Assembly (NCBI GenBank): GCA_919901855.1
Contig: CAKKQC010000042.1
Location: forward strand, 62,001 to 126,000
Direction: 5' to 3'
Source: a bacterium
GTDB taxonomy: Bacteria > Oederibacteriota > CAKKQC01
DNA length: 64,000 bases
Position 1 is the stretch's first letter. Each line of letters starts with the position of its first letter. Of the stretch, positions 38,616-46,518 are shown one piece after another. A program made the translations under genes and the position numbers. The notes under the pieces are model-generated. The model was not told where the DNA came from. It saw only the letters and a list, made by a program, of their open reading frames with translations, and searched no databases.

Positions 38616-40148
38616 TCAGCGGCTGCCCGTCAGGCGCCTCAGCGCGGTCGAAAGATCGTGGCGCCCCCGGGCGTCGAGCGTCCGCAGACGGCGCGCCACG
38701 GCGTCCAGCCGGTCCAGCTCCCACTCGCTCTGCTTGAGCAGCGGCCAGAAGTCCCCCGGCCCGCCGCCCTTCCGCCGCGCGACCCCGCACGCCGGGTCCG
38801 AGGCGCTCCTCCAATCCGCCGGTGTCAGCGGTACCGGACGGCCGACCGCACCGGAGATGATCCGGGCGGCTTCCGCGGCGCCAACGGATCCGAAAGTCCG
38901 GCCGCTCTCCGCGAGGTGGCGGACCAGCGCCCCGACGGCGAAGTGCGCCCGCCGGAACGGCACGCCGCGCCGGAGGCTCAGCCATTCCGCGAGGTCGAGC
39001 GCGGACGCGAATCCGCTCTCGATCACGGCGCCCGCCCCGCGGGCGCGCGGGCCTGCGCCGCGGCGAACGCCAAGCCGGACGACGACCTCGGCCGCCAGCC
39101 GGGCCGACGTCTCCCCGACGTCGAGGGCGTGCCAGAGCGCAGGCTTGAGTTCCTGGAGGTCGCGGCTGTAGCCGGCGGGCAGGCCGTGCACGACCGCCAG
39201 CGCTCCGGCCAACTCGCCCGCCGCCGCGCCCGCCCGGGCGCGCAGGAGCTCGAGCGGATCCGGGTTCTTCTTCTGCGGCATCGCGCTCGACGTGTCCGCG
39301 AACTCGTCGGGATAGGTGAAGACGCCGACCTCGTCCGACGAGCCGTGGATGACGTCGGCGGCGAGCCGCGAGAGCGTGGACATCATGATCGCGAGACCCG
39401 CGAGCAGTTCCAGCACATGGTCCCGCGCCCCGGTCGCATCGAGCGAGTTCGGCCAGACCCCGTCGAACCCGAGGAGGCGCGCGGCCACCCGGCGATCCAC
39501 GGGGACGGACGTCCCGCCGACCGCCGCCGCGCCGAGAGGACACCGGTTCATCCGGCCCACGGCGTCGAGCAGACGCCCCCGGTCACGGCCGAGCGCGTCC
39601 ACGACCGCCAGCGCCCAGTGGCCCATCGTGGACGGCTGGGCCGGGCGCGTATGCGTGAACGCCGGGATCAGGACGGCCCGGTCCCGCGTCGCCAGCGTCA
39701 ACAGCCCGAGCTGCGCCTGCAGGACGCGATCCTGGATCTCGAGCGCCCTACGCCGGGCGAAGATGCAGATGTCGGTGGCCACCTGGTCGTTCCGGCTCTT
39801 GCCCAGGTGCACGCGGCCCCCGACCGCCTCGCCGCACGCCTCCGCGACGAGCTTTTCGATCAGCGGGTGGATGTCGTGGAAGGTCGTGCCGGACACCCGA
39901 GAGAGCGCGCGCTCGACTTTGCGCCGCGCCTGCGCCCGGGCGCGCCCGTAGGCGCGCAGGACCTTCGCCGCCTCCGCCCTGGAGAAGAAGCCAGCCCGGT
40001 GAAGCGCGATCGCATGCGCCTCGGCCACGTCGATATCGACGTCCACCAGCGCGGCGTCCTCGGCGAAGGAGGACAGGTAGTCCCGGGCGAGCGGGTTCAT
40101 GGAGGAGGCGAGGCGACCGCGCCAGAGCGCGGCGGATATCCTTGGCAC
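38616..40148 (-). CDS. argH: Argininosuccinate lyase ArgH
   Basis: ArgH splits argininosuccinate into arginine and fumarate. The 510-residue protein has HLGKSRNDQVATD, AFTHTRPAQPSTMGHW with the catalytic His, and the superfamily signature TSSAMPQKKNPDPLE. The GTG start (40148) is supported because ISAALWRGRL matches the usual LWGGRF beginning; a later ATG (40100) would lose it. It is about 45 residues longer than usual, with an Arg/Gly/Ala-rich insertion near 390. It sits in a sugar-related operon, 22 bp after GT9; no other arg gene is seen. Confidence 0.92.
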   Translation of the reverse strand: MPRISAALWRGRLASSMNPLARDYLSSFAEDAALVDVDIDVAEAHAIALHRAGFFSRAEAAKVLRAYGRARAQARRKVERALSRVSGTTFHDIHPLIEKLVAEACGEAVGGRVHLGKSRNDQVATDICIFARRRALEIQDRVLQAQLGLLTLATRDRAVLIPAFTHTRPAQPSTMGHWALAVVDALGRDRGRLLDAVGRMNRCPLGAAAVGGTSVPVDRRVAARLLGFDGVWPNSLDATGARDHVLELLAGLAIMMSTLSRLAADVIHGSSDEVGVFTYPDEFADTSSAMPQKKNPDPLELLRARAGAAAGELAGALAVVHGLPAGYSRDLQELKPALWHALDVGETSARLAAEVVVRLGVRRGAGPRARGAGAVIESGFASALDLAEWLSLRRGVPFRRAHFAVGALVRHLAESGRTFGSVGAAEAARIISGAVGRPVPLTPADWRSASDPACGVARRKGGGPGDFWPLLKQSEWELDRLDAVARRLRTLDARGRHDLSTALRRLTGSR

Positions 40149-40170
40149 GCCTCCGATTGTGCCTGAGTGC

Positions 40171-41403
40171 CTACCGGCCGGTCAACCGGAAGAGCCGCGC
40201 CACCCCTTCCATCACCTGATCCACCGTGATGGCCTCCATCCGGGGCACCGGATGGTTACAGTGGGGAGAGCCGCATCGCGGACACGTAAGGCCCTGCACA
40301 ACGACGACGGCCGGCGGATAGAACGGCGCGAACAGCACCGGGTCGGTGGGACCATACAGCCCGACGACCGGAGTCCGCAGGGCGGAAGCCACGTGCAGGG
40401 GCGCCGAGTCGCTCCCGATGAGGCAGGCGGACCGTCTCAGGATTCCCGCGAGATGAGCGAGCGACGCAGGTTCGAGCACGCGGACCGGCGCGCGGCGCAC
40501 GCCCGCGACCAGGTCCTCGCGCCAGGGCCGCTCGACCGGCCCGAGGGCAAAGACCGGGACGAGGCCGTGCTCGGCGTGAACGCGGTCGGCCACCGCGCCG
40601 AATCGCTCCACCGGCCATCGCTTGCGCGCCCCGAAGGCCGACGTGCCCGGATGCAGGACCGCGAACTTGCCGGGGACCAGCCCCGCCGCCTCGAGTTCCC
40701 GGTCCACGGCGTCCTGAACGATCGCCGGCACTTCGAACATCGTCCCGGCGCCCGACGCGTCGATCCCGATCGCGCGCAGGAGGGCTAGGGACTTGCGGAC
40801 GCGGTGCATGCGCTGCGTGGGGAGGGCCACCAGCACGTGCGTCGAGAGGTGATTGCCCTCCCGGCAGAATCCGCGAGCGAACCCGACCCGGACCGGAGCG
40901 CCGCTGAGGAGGTTCACGAGCGCGCTCTTGAAGGTGCCCTGGGGATCTATCAGCAGGTCGCAACGACCTTGATCGATGCGACCCCGGTCGCCGCGGCCTT
41001 CGCCGTCCTTCCCGCTTCGCAGCGCCCGGGCGAATGCTAGAATCTCCCTCAAGGTGGCGACCCATCTGGCGGGGAGAAGCAGTCCACGACCCCAGCGGTG
41101 CCGCTCGAAGACGTGCACGGCCTCGAGGTCCGACCGCCCTTCGACGACGGCCCGCGCCTTGTCCTGCACGACCCACTCCACCCGTGCCCCCGGGAACGCC
41201 CGCCGCAGGACCCCGACGACGGGCAGGAAGTGGATCACGTCGCCCGCGGCCGTGAGCCCGACCACGAGGATGCGGCCGGGCGCTCCGGGGACCGGCCGCC
41301 CCGCCCGGACCACGCGCCCGGGCCCGGGATCGAACTGCCGGTATGCGGCGGCGTCGAAGACGCCGATCGGCGGGTCGGGAAACGAGGGTGAGGCCTCCAG
41401 CAT
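40171..41403 (-). CDS. GT9 glycosyltransferase, heptosyltransferase (WaaF/RfaF)-like
   Basis: This 410-residue GT-B enzyme probably adds heptose to the lipopolysaccharide core. Motifs are ILVVGLTAAGDVIHFLPVV, VEWVVQDKARAVVE, LLIDPQGTFKSAL, FAVLHPGTSAFGARKRWP, and LIGSDSAPLHVASALRTPVV followed by GLYGPTDP. An insertion near residue 130 (SGKDGEGRGDRGRIDQGR) is unusual. The C-terminus has CPRCGSPHCNHPVPRM, a Cys/His set seen in some family members. TATGAT ends nine nt before the ATG. GmhA at the window end makes the heptose precursor. Confidence 0.88.
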   Translation of the reverse strand: MLEASPSFPDPPIGVFDAAAYRQFDPGPGRVVRAGRPVPGAPGRILVVGLTAAGDVIHFLPVVGVLRRAFPGARVEWVVQDKARAVVEGRSDLEAVHVFERHRWGRGLLLPARWVATLREILAFARALRSGKDGEGRGDRGRIDQGRCDLLIDPQGTFKSALVNLLSGAPVRVGFARGFCREGNHLSTHVLVALPTQRMHRVRKSLALLRAIGIDASGAGTMFEVPAIVQDAVDRELEAAGLVPGKFAVLHPGTSAFGARKRWPVERFGAVADRVHAEHGLVPVFALGPVERPWREDLVAGVRRAPVRVLEPASLAHLAGILRRSACLIGSDSAPLHVASALRTPVVGLYGPTDPVLFAPFYPPAVVVVQGLTCPRCGSPHCNHPVPRMEAITVDQVMEGVARLFRLTGR

Positions 41404-41412
41404 CGTGCTTTC

Positions 41413-41418
41413 ATCATA
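41413..41418 (-). promoter_or_regulatory. Candidate -10 of the GT9-argH operon
   Basis: TATGAT ends nine nt before the ATG at 41403 without an intervening ribosome-binding site. Confidence 0.4.
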
Positions 41419-41431
41419 CGGTGGCGGACGC

Positions 41432-41472
41432 CGCGAAGCCGCAGGCTTCGCGCGGCGGGTCCGTCTTCGGAC
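41432..41472. repeat. Two palindromes in the GT9 / Kdo-kinase divergent gap
   Basis: CGCGAAGCC-GCA-GGCTTCGCG (41432-41452) and GTCCG-TCTT-CGGAC (41459-41472). The gap is divergent, so these are not terminators. The second hairpin recurs, longer, at 43996-44015. Confidence 0.55.
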
Positions 41473-41484
41473 ACGGATTCTGAC

Positions 41485-42360
41485 ATGACCGCCCCCCGGC
41501 CCGTCGCCCCGCCCGGGTTCACCCTCACCACGCCGGGCGACCGGTACGTCATCGTTCGCGACGCAGACGCCCACTTGCTCTCGCGACTCATGGACATGCC
41601 CATCCAGGCTCTCCGGGAGCTGCCGGACGCGCGAAGCGTCAGTTCGGGGCGGGCCGGGCCCGTGCACCTGCCCGTGCCGGGCGCCACCCGGCGGATCTTC
41701 GTGCGGCCGTACGGGCACGGCGGCCTGCTGGGCCCGGGCCGCCCGCCGGGCTTCGCGGACCCGGAACGAGCGTGGACCGAGCTGGCCGTCAACGCGCGGG
41801 CGTGCGAACTGGACCTGCCGGTCTTCCCGCTCGCGGGGGTTACCGCGACCCGGCGCATGGACGGAAGGTGGGACATGGAGGCGTGGAGCTGGTGGCACGG
41901 GGATTCGCTCACGCTCTCGCACTGCCTCCCGTCCCTCGCCACCGAGACCGCCGCGCGACAGGCCCTGCTGGGCGCCGTCGGCCACGCGATCCGGCGGTGC
42001 CATGACGCGGGGCTCGTACACGGCGACCTCAACGCCCGCAACATCCTCGTGACGCGCGCCCCCGACGCCTGGCGGATCGCGCTCATCGACCTCGACCGCG
42101 CGGAGTTCCGCCCGCACCTGGCGTTGTCCGATCGCCTCGGGCAGGTGCGACGGCTCTACCGGTCGCTCGCGAAGGAGGGTATCCTGCCCGGCGTGGTGCC
42201 GGCGGAGGACCTCCCCGCGTTCGTGCGCGCGTGCGCCGGATCGAACCTCTCCGACAGCGACGTGCGCCGGTTCCTGGCGGGATGCCGGCTCGCGGTCTTC
42301 TGGCACGCGCTCCTGTGGCGGCTCTTCGGACGGCGTCCCGCGGAACACGCCGCCGCATGA
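41485..42360 (+). CDS. Kdo kinase / WaaP-family lipopolysaccharide kinase-like protein
   Basis: This 291-residue protein-kinase-fold enzyme resembles KdkA, which phosphorylates Kdo in cores with a single Kdo. The catalytic loop is LVHGDLNARNILV, with the base Asp and Asn, and the metal-binding segment is IALIDLDRAEF. TRRIFVRPYGHGG carries the ATP-Lys equivalent region and WTELAVNARACELDLPVF the early helix. It is probably the partner of waaA. Start ATG 41485; the -10 is unclear. Confidence 0.82.
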   Translation: MTAPRPVAPPGFTLTTPGDRYVIVRDADAHLLSRLMDMPIQALRELPDARSVSSGRAGPVHLPVPGATRRIFVRPYGHGGLLGPGRPPGFADPERAWTELAVNARACELDLPVFPLAGVTATRRMDGRWDMEAWSWWHGDSLTLSHCLPSLATETAARQALLGAVGHAIRRCHDAGLVHGDLNARNILVTRAPDAWRIALIDLDRAEFRPHLALSDRLGQVRRLYRSLAKEGILPGVVPAEDLPAFVRACAGSNLSDSDVRRFLAGCRLAVFWHALLWRLFGRRPAEHAAA

Positions 42361-42373
42361 ACGGGAGCCCATC

Positions 42374-43969
42374 GTGAGCGGATTCCGCCTCTCGACACAC
42401 CTGGCGCCCCTCCTGGCGATCCTCGCGATCGGAGGGGCGTTGCGGTTCGCGCAGCTGGACCGGCAGGGCCTCCTCCTCTTCGACGAGGGCCAACTCATCC
42501 TCGAGGCCCGCGGAGTCCGCGCCCTTGCCGGCGCGTGGACCGGCACGGTCGCCGCACGCCCCGGGGCCCGGGATGCCCTGAACGCCGCGATCGCGAACGG
42601 CCGGATCGTGTTCGGCAAGCCCGCGCACAACGTCCTGCTCGCGGCGCTCCTTCCCGTCTTCCCCCGCGCGGACCGCGCCACGCTCGTCCTCTCCGCGGCA
42701 GCCGGCACGATGACGATCCTGGCCGTTTGGGCGCTTGGGCGCGCACTCTACGGAAACGCGGCCGGCCTGCTGGCCGCGCTCCTCCTCGCCCTCTCCCCGT
42801 ACCATCTTCTATACAGCCGCGAAGGACTCTCGGACGCGCTGACCGTCCTGTGCTGGACGGGCGCGCTGGCCGCATTCACGCGCCCCGGCGGGCGCGCGGC
42901 TCTCGTCTCCGGCGCCCTGGCCGGGCTCGCGGTCGCGACGAACTATCGGACCCTCTTCCTGCCCGCCCTCTTTGCGTGGCTGGCGTGGATCGGGATTCCG
43001 GCGGCGCCGGCTCGTGGCGCGGCCTGGACGCGGCGGTTCGGCCCCTGGATCGCCGGGTTCGCGGCGCCGCTCCTCGCCTTCGAAGCCGCCTACCGGCTCG
43101 TGCTCGCCTCGGGGGCCGGCGCGACCTTCCCCGGCGGCACCTACGCCGGCCAGCTGGCCGAGCTCCTCTCCTTCCACGGCGCGCAGGGATTCCGGTTTGG
43201 CGGCTGGCTCGCGTTCGGCGACTTCCTCCGGCGTTGGGAGGGAACAGCGTCGCTGGCCGTCCTCCTCGCCGTCCTCCCCTGGCAGATCGCGCGCTGGCGC
43301 GGCGCGGACGGGTTCGTGAACGCCGTGTGGCTCGCGCCGTGGATCCTCTTCTCGGCGTACTGGGACAACGCGTCCAGGTTCTTCACGCTCCTGCTCCCCC
43401 TCGTCGCGATCGTGAAGGCCCGGTGGCTGGTGTCAACCGGCGCCTGGACCGCCGCCCGGATTACACGGCTCCCGCCGGCGGCCTTCGGGCTCGCGATCGC
43501 CGCGACCCTCGTGCCGCCCGCGCTCCGCCTCGTGCCGCGTCCCACGCCGTACCTCGAGGCCGCCGACCTGCTGGCGCGGTCGGGAGACCCCCGCCACCTG
43601 TCGACGAATTCGCGTCTGGGGCTCGCCTACGCGGGCGAAGGCGCGTGCATCCAGATGCCGCCGGACGATGCCGGCGTCCGGACCCAGATACTCTCGGGTT
43701 GGCGCTGGGCGGTCACGGATCTCCAGGTGTTCTTCGGCGGGTTCGACCGCCCCGAGGAGCGGCTCGCCACGACCGTGCGGATCGCGGAGGCCCGTCCTTC
43801 CGTGCTCGAGGCGCCGTACGGGGAACTCGCCCTCACGCAGTTCGTGCTCGAGCAGGACCTGACCTACGGAGACGCGAGGGCCCTGCTCGCCGAACTCCGG
43901 CGGCAGGGCCCTCGACTGCATGTCTTCGACCTGTGGGCGCGCGCACGTCCCGGGCTACCCAGGCCCTAG
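42374..43969 (+). CDS. GT39/PMT-like multi-pass membrane glycosyltransferase
   Basis: This 531-residue protein has about ten transmembrane segments and a soluble C-terminus, fitting GT-C enzymes using polyprenyl-phosphate sugars. The first periplasmic loop starts GLLLFDEGQLILEAR, with the acidic pair expected in the active site. ALSPYHLLYSREGLSDAL and LAVATNYRTLFLP are family-like. Start GTG 42374 follows GGGAG by seven nt and lies 13 bp after the kinase stop, so the two are co-transcribed. Likely role: core or O-antigen decoration. Confidence 0.78.
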   Translation: MSGFRLSTHLAPLLAILAIGGALRFAQLDRQGLLLFDEGQLILEARGVRALAGAWTGTVAARPGARDALNAAIANGRIVFGKPAHNVLLAALLPVFPRADRATLVLSAAAGTMTILAVWALGRALYGNAAGLLAALLLALSPYHLLYSREGLSDALTVLCWTGALAAFTRPGGRAALVSGALAGLAVATNYRTLFLPALFAWLAWIGIPAAPARGAAWTRRFGPWIAGFAAPLLAFEAAYRLVLASGAGATFPGGTYAGQLAELLSFHGAQGFRFGGWLAFGDFLRRWEGTASLAVLLAVLPWQIARWRGADGFVNAVWLAPWILFSAYWDNASRFFTLLLPLVAIVKARWLVSTGAWTAARITRLPPAAFGLAIAATLVPPALRLVPRPTPYLEAADLLARSGDPRHLSTNSRLGLAYAGEGACIQMPPDDAGVRTQILSGWRWAVTDLQVFFGGFDRPEERLATTVRIAEARPSVLEAPYGELALTQFVLEQDLTYGDARALLAELRRQGPRLHVFDLWARARPGLPRP

Positions 43970-44015
43970 CCTTTCGGCGTCCGCCGAAAGGCGAACACGT
44001 CCGTCTTCGGACGTG
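43969..44015. repeat. Two strong palindromes at a convergent junction
   Basis: GCCTTTCGGCG-TC-CGCCGAAAGGC (11-bp arms, 43969-43992) and CACGTCCG-TCTT-CGGACGTG (8-bp arms, 43996-44015) fill the whole gap between converging stops. This fits a bidirectional terminator, but the second unit shares its core with one in a divergent gap at 41459, so a dispersed element is equally possible. Confidence 0.6.
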
Positions 44016-44381
44016 CTAGCGCTTCCGGCCCTTGCCGGCCTTCCAGTGGCTGATGGCCTCCGAGATATTGAACACCAGCTGGCGGGTCCTCGCGTCCATC
44101 CCCCGCAGCCGGGCGGCCACCCGCCGGATGTCGTCCTGGGGTGACTTGCCCGACGACTGGGCCCCCGCCACGAACAGCGAGGCCACCGGCACCTCCAGGA
44201 GACCCGCGACCTTCTCCAGGGTCTGGAGGGAGGCGCCGCGGCTGCCGCGCTCGAGATGCGCGATGTAGTTAGTCGACAGTCCCACGCGCTCGGCCAGCTC
44301 TTCCTGGGTGAGTTCGAGGCGACGGCGCTCCTCGCGCACCCGGCCTCCGATGATCTTGCTGAGGTCCATGCGATTAGGCAT
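44016..44381 (-). CDS. XRE-family transcriptional regulator
   Basis: This 121-residue protein has a Cro/CI-type helix-turn-helix, LTQEELAERVGLSTNYIAHLERG (residues 21-43), with SLQTLEKVAGLLEVPVASLF completing the five-helix domain. The C-terminal part (DDIRRVAARLRGMDARTRQLVFNI) is helical. The ATG at 44381 has GGGAGG 11 nt upstream; upstream in-frame starts up to 44489 exist but are less convincing. It stands alone between surface-polysaccharide genes and might control them. Confidence 0.8.
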   Translation of the reverse strand: MPNRMDLSKIIGGRVREERRRLELTQEELAERVGLSTNYIAHLERGSRGASLQTLEKVAGLLEVPVASLFVAGAQSSGKSPQDDIRRVAARLRGMDARTRQLVFNISEAISHWKAGKGRKR

Positions 44382-44604
44382 CAGATCGTTGCCCTCCCAT
44401 CGAGTGATAACGGAGCGCCGCGGCAAACACCCCGCGACTTCCTTGCCGCGGCCCGCCAGCCTCCCTGTTGAACGCACGATACCGTTCACTATGCCCGGGA
44501 GGCCATGGAGCGGCCGTCACAATTTCATCACCCGCACTTTCAGCAGGAGCATCAGTCAGGGTTGCGCCTCGGCGCGGGAGGCCCAGCGGATCGCGAACGA
44601 ACCG

Positions 44605-46479
44605 CTACCGGGCGGGCCGGACTGGACCGAACACGCCGCGCGGATCCCGGCGCGCCTGCTCGCCCCTAGCCTGCGCCGCCTCGCGCGTGCGTCCCTCGAG
44701 CACGAGGATCTCCGCCAGGTCACCCCACAGCGACGCGACGGCCGGCGCCAGCGCGATCGCCTCCCGCAGCTCCGCCTCGGCCAGGCGCATCGCCTCGCGA
44801 TCAGCCAGGATCTTCCCCCGTACCCGGTCGAGGTCCGCAGCAGCGGTGAGGTAGAAAATATTGCGCGGATTGGCGCGGCGGGCGCCGCCCAGGAGCTCCG
44901 TCGCACGGGCAAGAGCTTCCGCGTCACCCGGAGACGCTTCCCAGCGCGCCCTCCAGAGCGCCGCGTCCGCGAGCGCCTGCGCCGGATGCGCGCGCGCCGA
45001 CCATGCGTCCCAGCGCCGGAGGTGGGCGGCCAACCCCGGCCCGTCTCCCACGAACGCGAGCCGCCCCGCCTCCCGCCGGTGCGCCTGCGCCACCGTGGTC
45101 TGCAACGCGGACCCGAGCGCGGCGGTGGCCGCGACGAGCCCCAGCACCAGGGTCCAGACCACGAGCCGCCCGCGGTCCCGTCCACATTCCTTTGCAGACG
45201 ACGGAACCGGGGCCAGCGCGAACAGGATCCATCCGATCGATCCCGTCACGGCCGAGGACGGGTTGACCAGGGACACGCTCCAGAGCGAGACGGCCGCGGG
45301 CAGGAGCCGCGACCGGCCGCACGCCCGCACGCCCGCGACCAGCACCCAGGCGTACATCCCCAGTAGTACCGCGCCACCGGCCACGGCCATGCCGAGCGGC
45401 TCGTTGTGGGCCGAGGCCGGGAGCCGCAGGGCCACGTTCCCGCCCGCGAGCGTTGGCGGGTCCGCGACAAAGAAGGCGTAGCCCGCGACGGAGGGGAACC
45501 AGGCATGGAAGAGATCCGGCCCGACGCCGAGGAACGGGTGCGCGCGCCACAGCCGGGCGGCCGCCGCCCAGATCTCGAACCGCGAGCCTGGGCGGAACAG
45601 GTCGAAGAGCCGCCAGCCCGGCGCGGACGCCGCAACGGTCGCCACCACTGCCGCGGCGATCGCCGTCGCCACGATCATCCCGGCGTGGATCGAAGTCGCG
45701 GCGATCGGAGGGGGGGCCCCTCGCCTCTCCCGCCGCTCCTCGCGCGTCATCCACCACCACGCCGCCAGACCGCCCGCCAGCCCGAGCCACACCGACCGCT
45801 GGCGGGTCACGAGGGCTCCCGCGAGCAGGAGCCCGCGCAGGACCCAGACCGGGCCGTTCGCGGTGTCCCACAGCGCGAAGGTCGCCCAGAAGGCGCAGAC
45901 GAGGAAACCGGCGAGGTAGACGGGATTGCCGAGCGTCGCCATCAGCCAGTAGGAGGATTTCCGGCCGGGATCCCACGGGACCGGATCCCACCCGACCGCC
46001 TGTGCCGCCGCGTACCCAAGCGCGAGCATGGCCGCGAGGACGATCGCAGCCGCGACCCGGCGCGTGACCCGGGCCCGTCCCCACGCCGCGGCCCCGAGCG
46101 CGCCCGCCCAGACCGCCGTGAGCGAGGCTCCGCCCGCCCACGACCCCTCCTCGCCCGTCCAGCCGAGCCCGCACCCCGACACCACCACCACCGCCAGCAG
46201 GAGCCCTGCCAGCGGGGCCAGAAGCGGATGCCCGGCGAGCCGCCGGCACGCGGCGGGATCGGCCAGGGCGGCGGCGAGGAGGGCCCACGCGAGTCCGGCC
46301 AGGAGCAGGCGCTTGGGGGTTTCGACCGTATCCGCGCAGCCCAGCCACATCGCCAGCGGCAGGAGCCCCCCCCACGCCGCCAGCGCCACGCCCGCCAACA
46401 GGGCCAGCCTCGCCGAGAGGGCCGTCGAAAACCGGGGTGAATTCACGGGTCCGGGTTCATCGTAACACTCGGACGCCAT
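44605..46479 (-). CDS. O-antigen ligase/polymerase (Wzy/WaaL-like) membrane protein with TPR-like C-terminus
   Basis: This 624-residue protein has about eleven transmembrane segments. The large periplasmic loop contains GSRFEIWAAAARLWRAHPFL then GVGPDLFHAWFP and SAHNEPLGM, which match the R....(P)LLG.G and HN motifs of Wzy_C ligases. TRQRSVWLGL precedes it. The last ~130 residues are soluble helical repeats (LAEAELREAIALAPAVASLW), TPR-like. It probably attaches or polymerises O-antigen, or glycosylates pilins. TATTAA ends nine nt before the ATG. Confidence 0.82.
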   Translation of the reverse strand: MASECYDEPGPVNSPRFSTALSARLALLAGVALAAWGGLLPLAMWLGCADTVETPKRLLLAGLAWALLAAALADPAACRRLAGHPLLAPLAGLLLAVVVVSGCGLGWTGEEGSWAGGASLTAVWAGALGAAAWGRARVTRRVAAAIVLAAMLALGYAAAQAVGWDPVPWDPGRKSSYWLMATLGNPVYLAGFLVCAFWATFALWDTANGPVWVLRGLLLAGALVTRQRSVWLGLAGGLAAWWWMTREERRERRGAPPPIAATSIHAGMIVATAIAAAVVATVAASAPGWRLFDLFRPGSRFEIWAAAARLWRAHPFLGVGPDLFHAWFPSVAGYAFFVADPPTLAGGNVALRLPASAHNEPLGMAVAGGAVLLGMYAWVLVAGVRACGRSRLLPAAVSLWSVSLVNPSSAVTGSIGWILFALAPVPSSAKECGRDRGRLVVWTLVLGLVAATAALGSALQTTVAQAHRREAGRLAFVGDGPGLAAHLRRWDAWSARAHPAQALADAALWRARWEASPGDAEALARATELLGGARRANPRNIFYLTAAADLDRVRGKILADREAMRLAEAELREAIALAPAVASLWGDLAEILVLEGRTREAAQARGEQARRDPRGVFGPVRPAR

Positions 46480-46488
46480 ACGGGTTTG

Positions 46489-46495
46489 TTAATAT
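46489..46495. promoter_or_regulatory. Shared AT-rich -10 site for the O-antigen ligase and the secretion operon
   Basis: In very GC-rich DNA, TTAATAT stands out. Read on the minus strand TATTAA (46494-46489) is nine nt before the ligase ATG. Read on the plus strand TAATAT (46490-46495) is 23 nt before the GTG of the GspL-like gene. Confidence 0.45.
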
Positions 46496-46518
46496 GGACG
46501 CATGAGCGGGACCCAAAC

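Noticed and set aside
44382-44604. Possible gene between the XRE regulator and the O-antigen ligase
   Set aside because: Plus frames here run into the ligase antisense and show no motif; only upstream control sequence for the XRE gene is likely.
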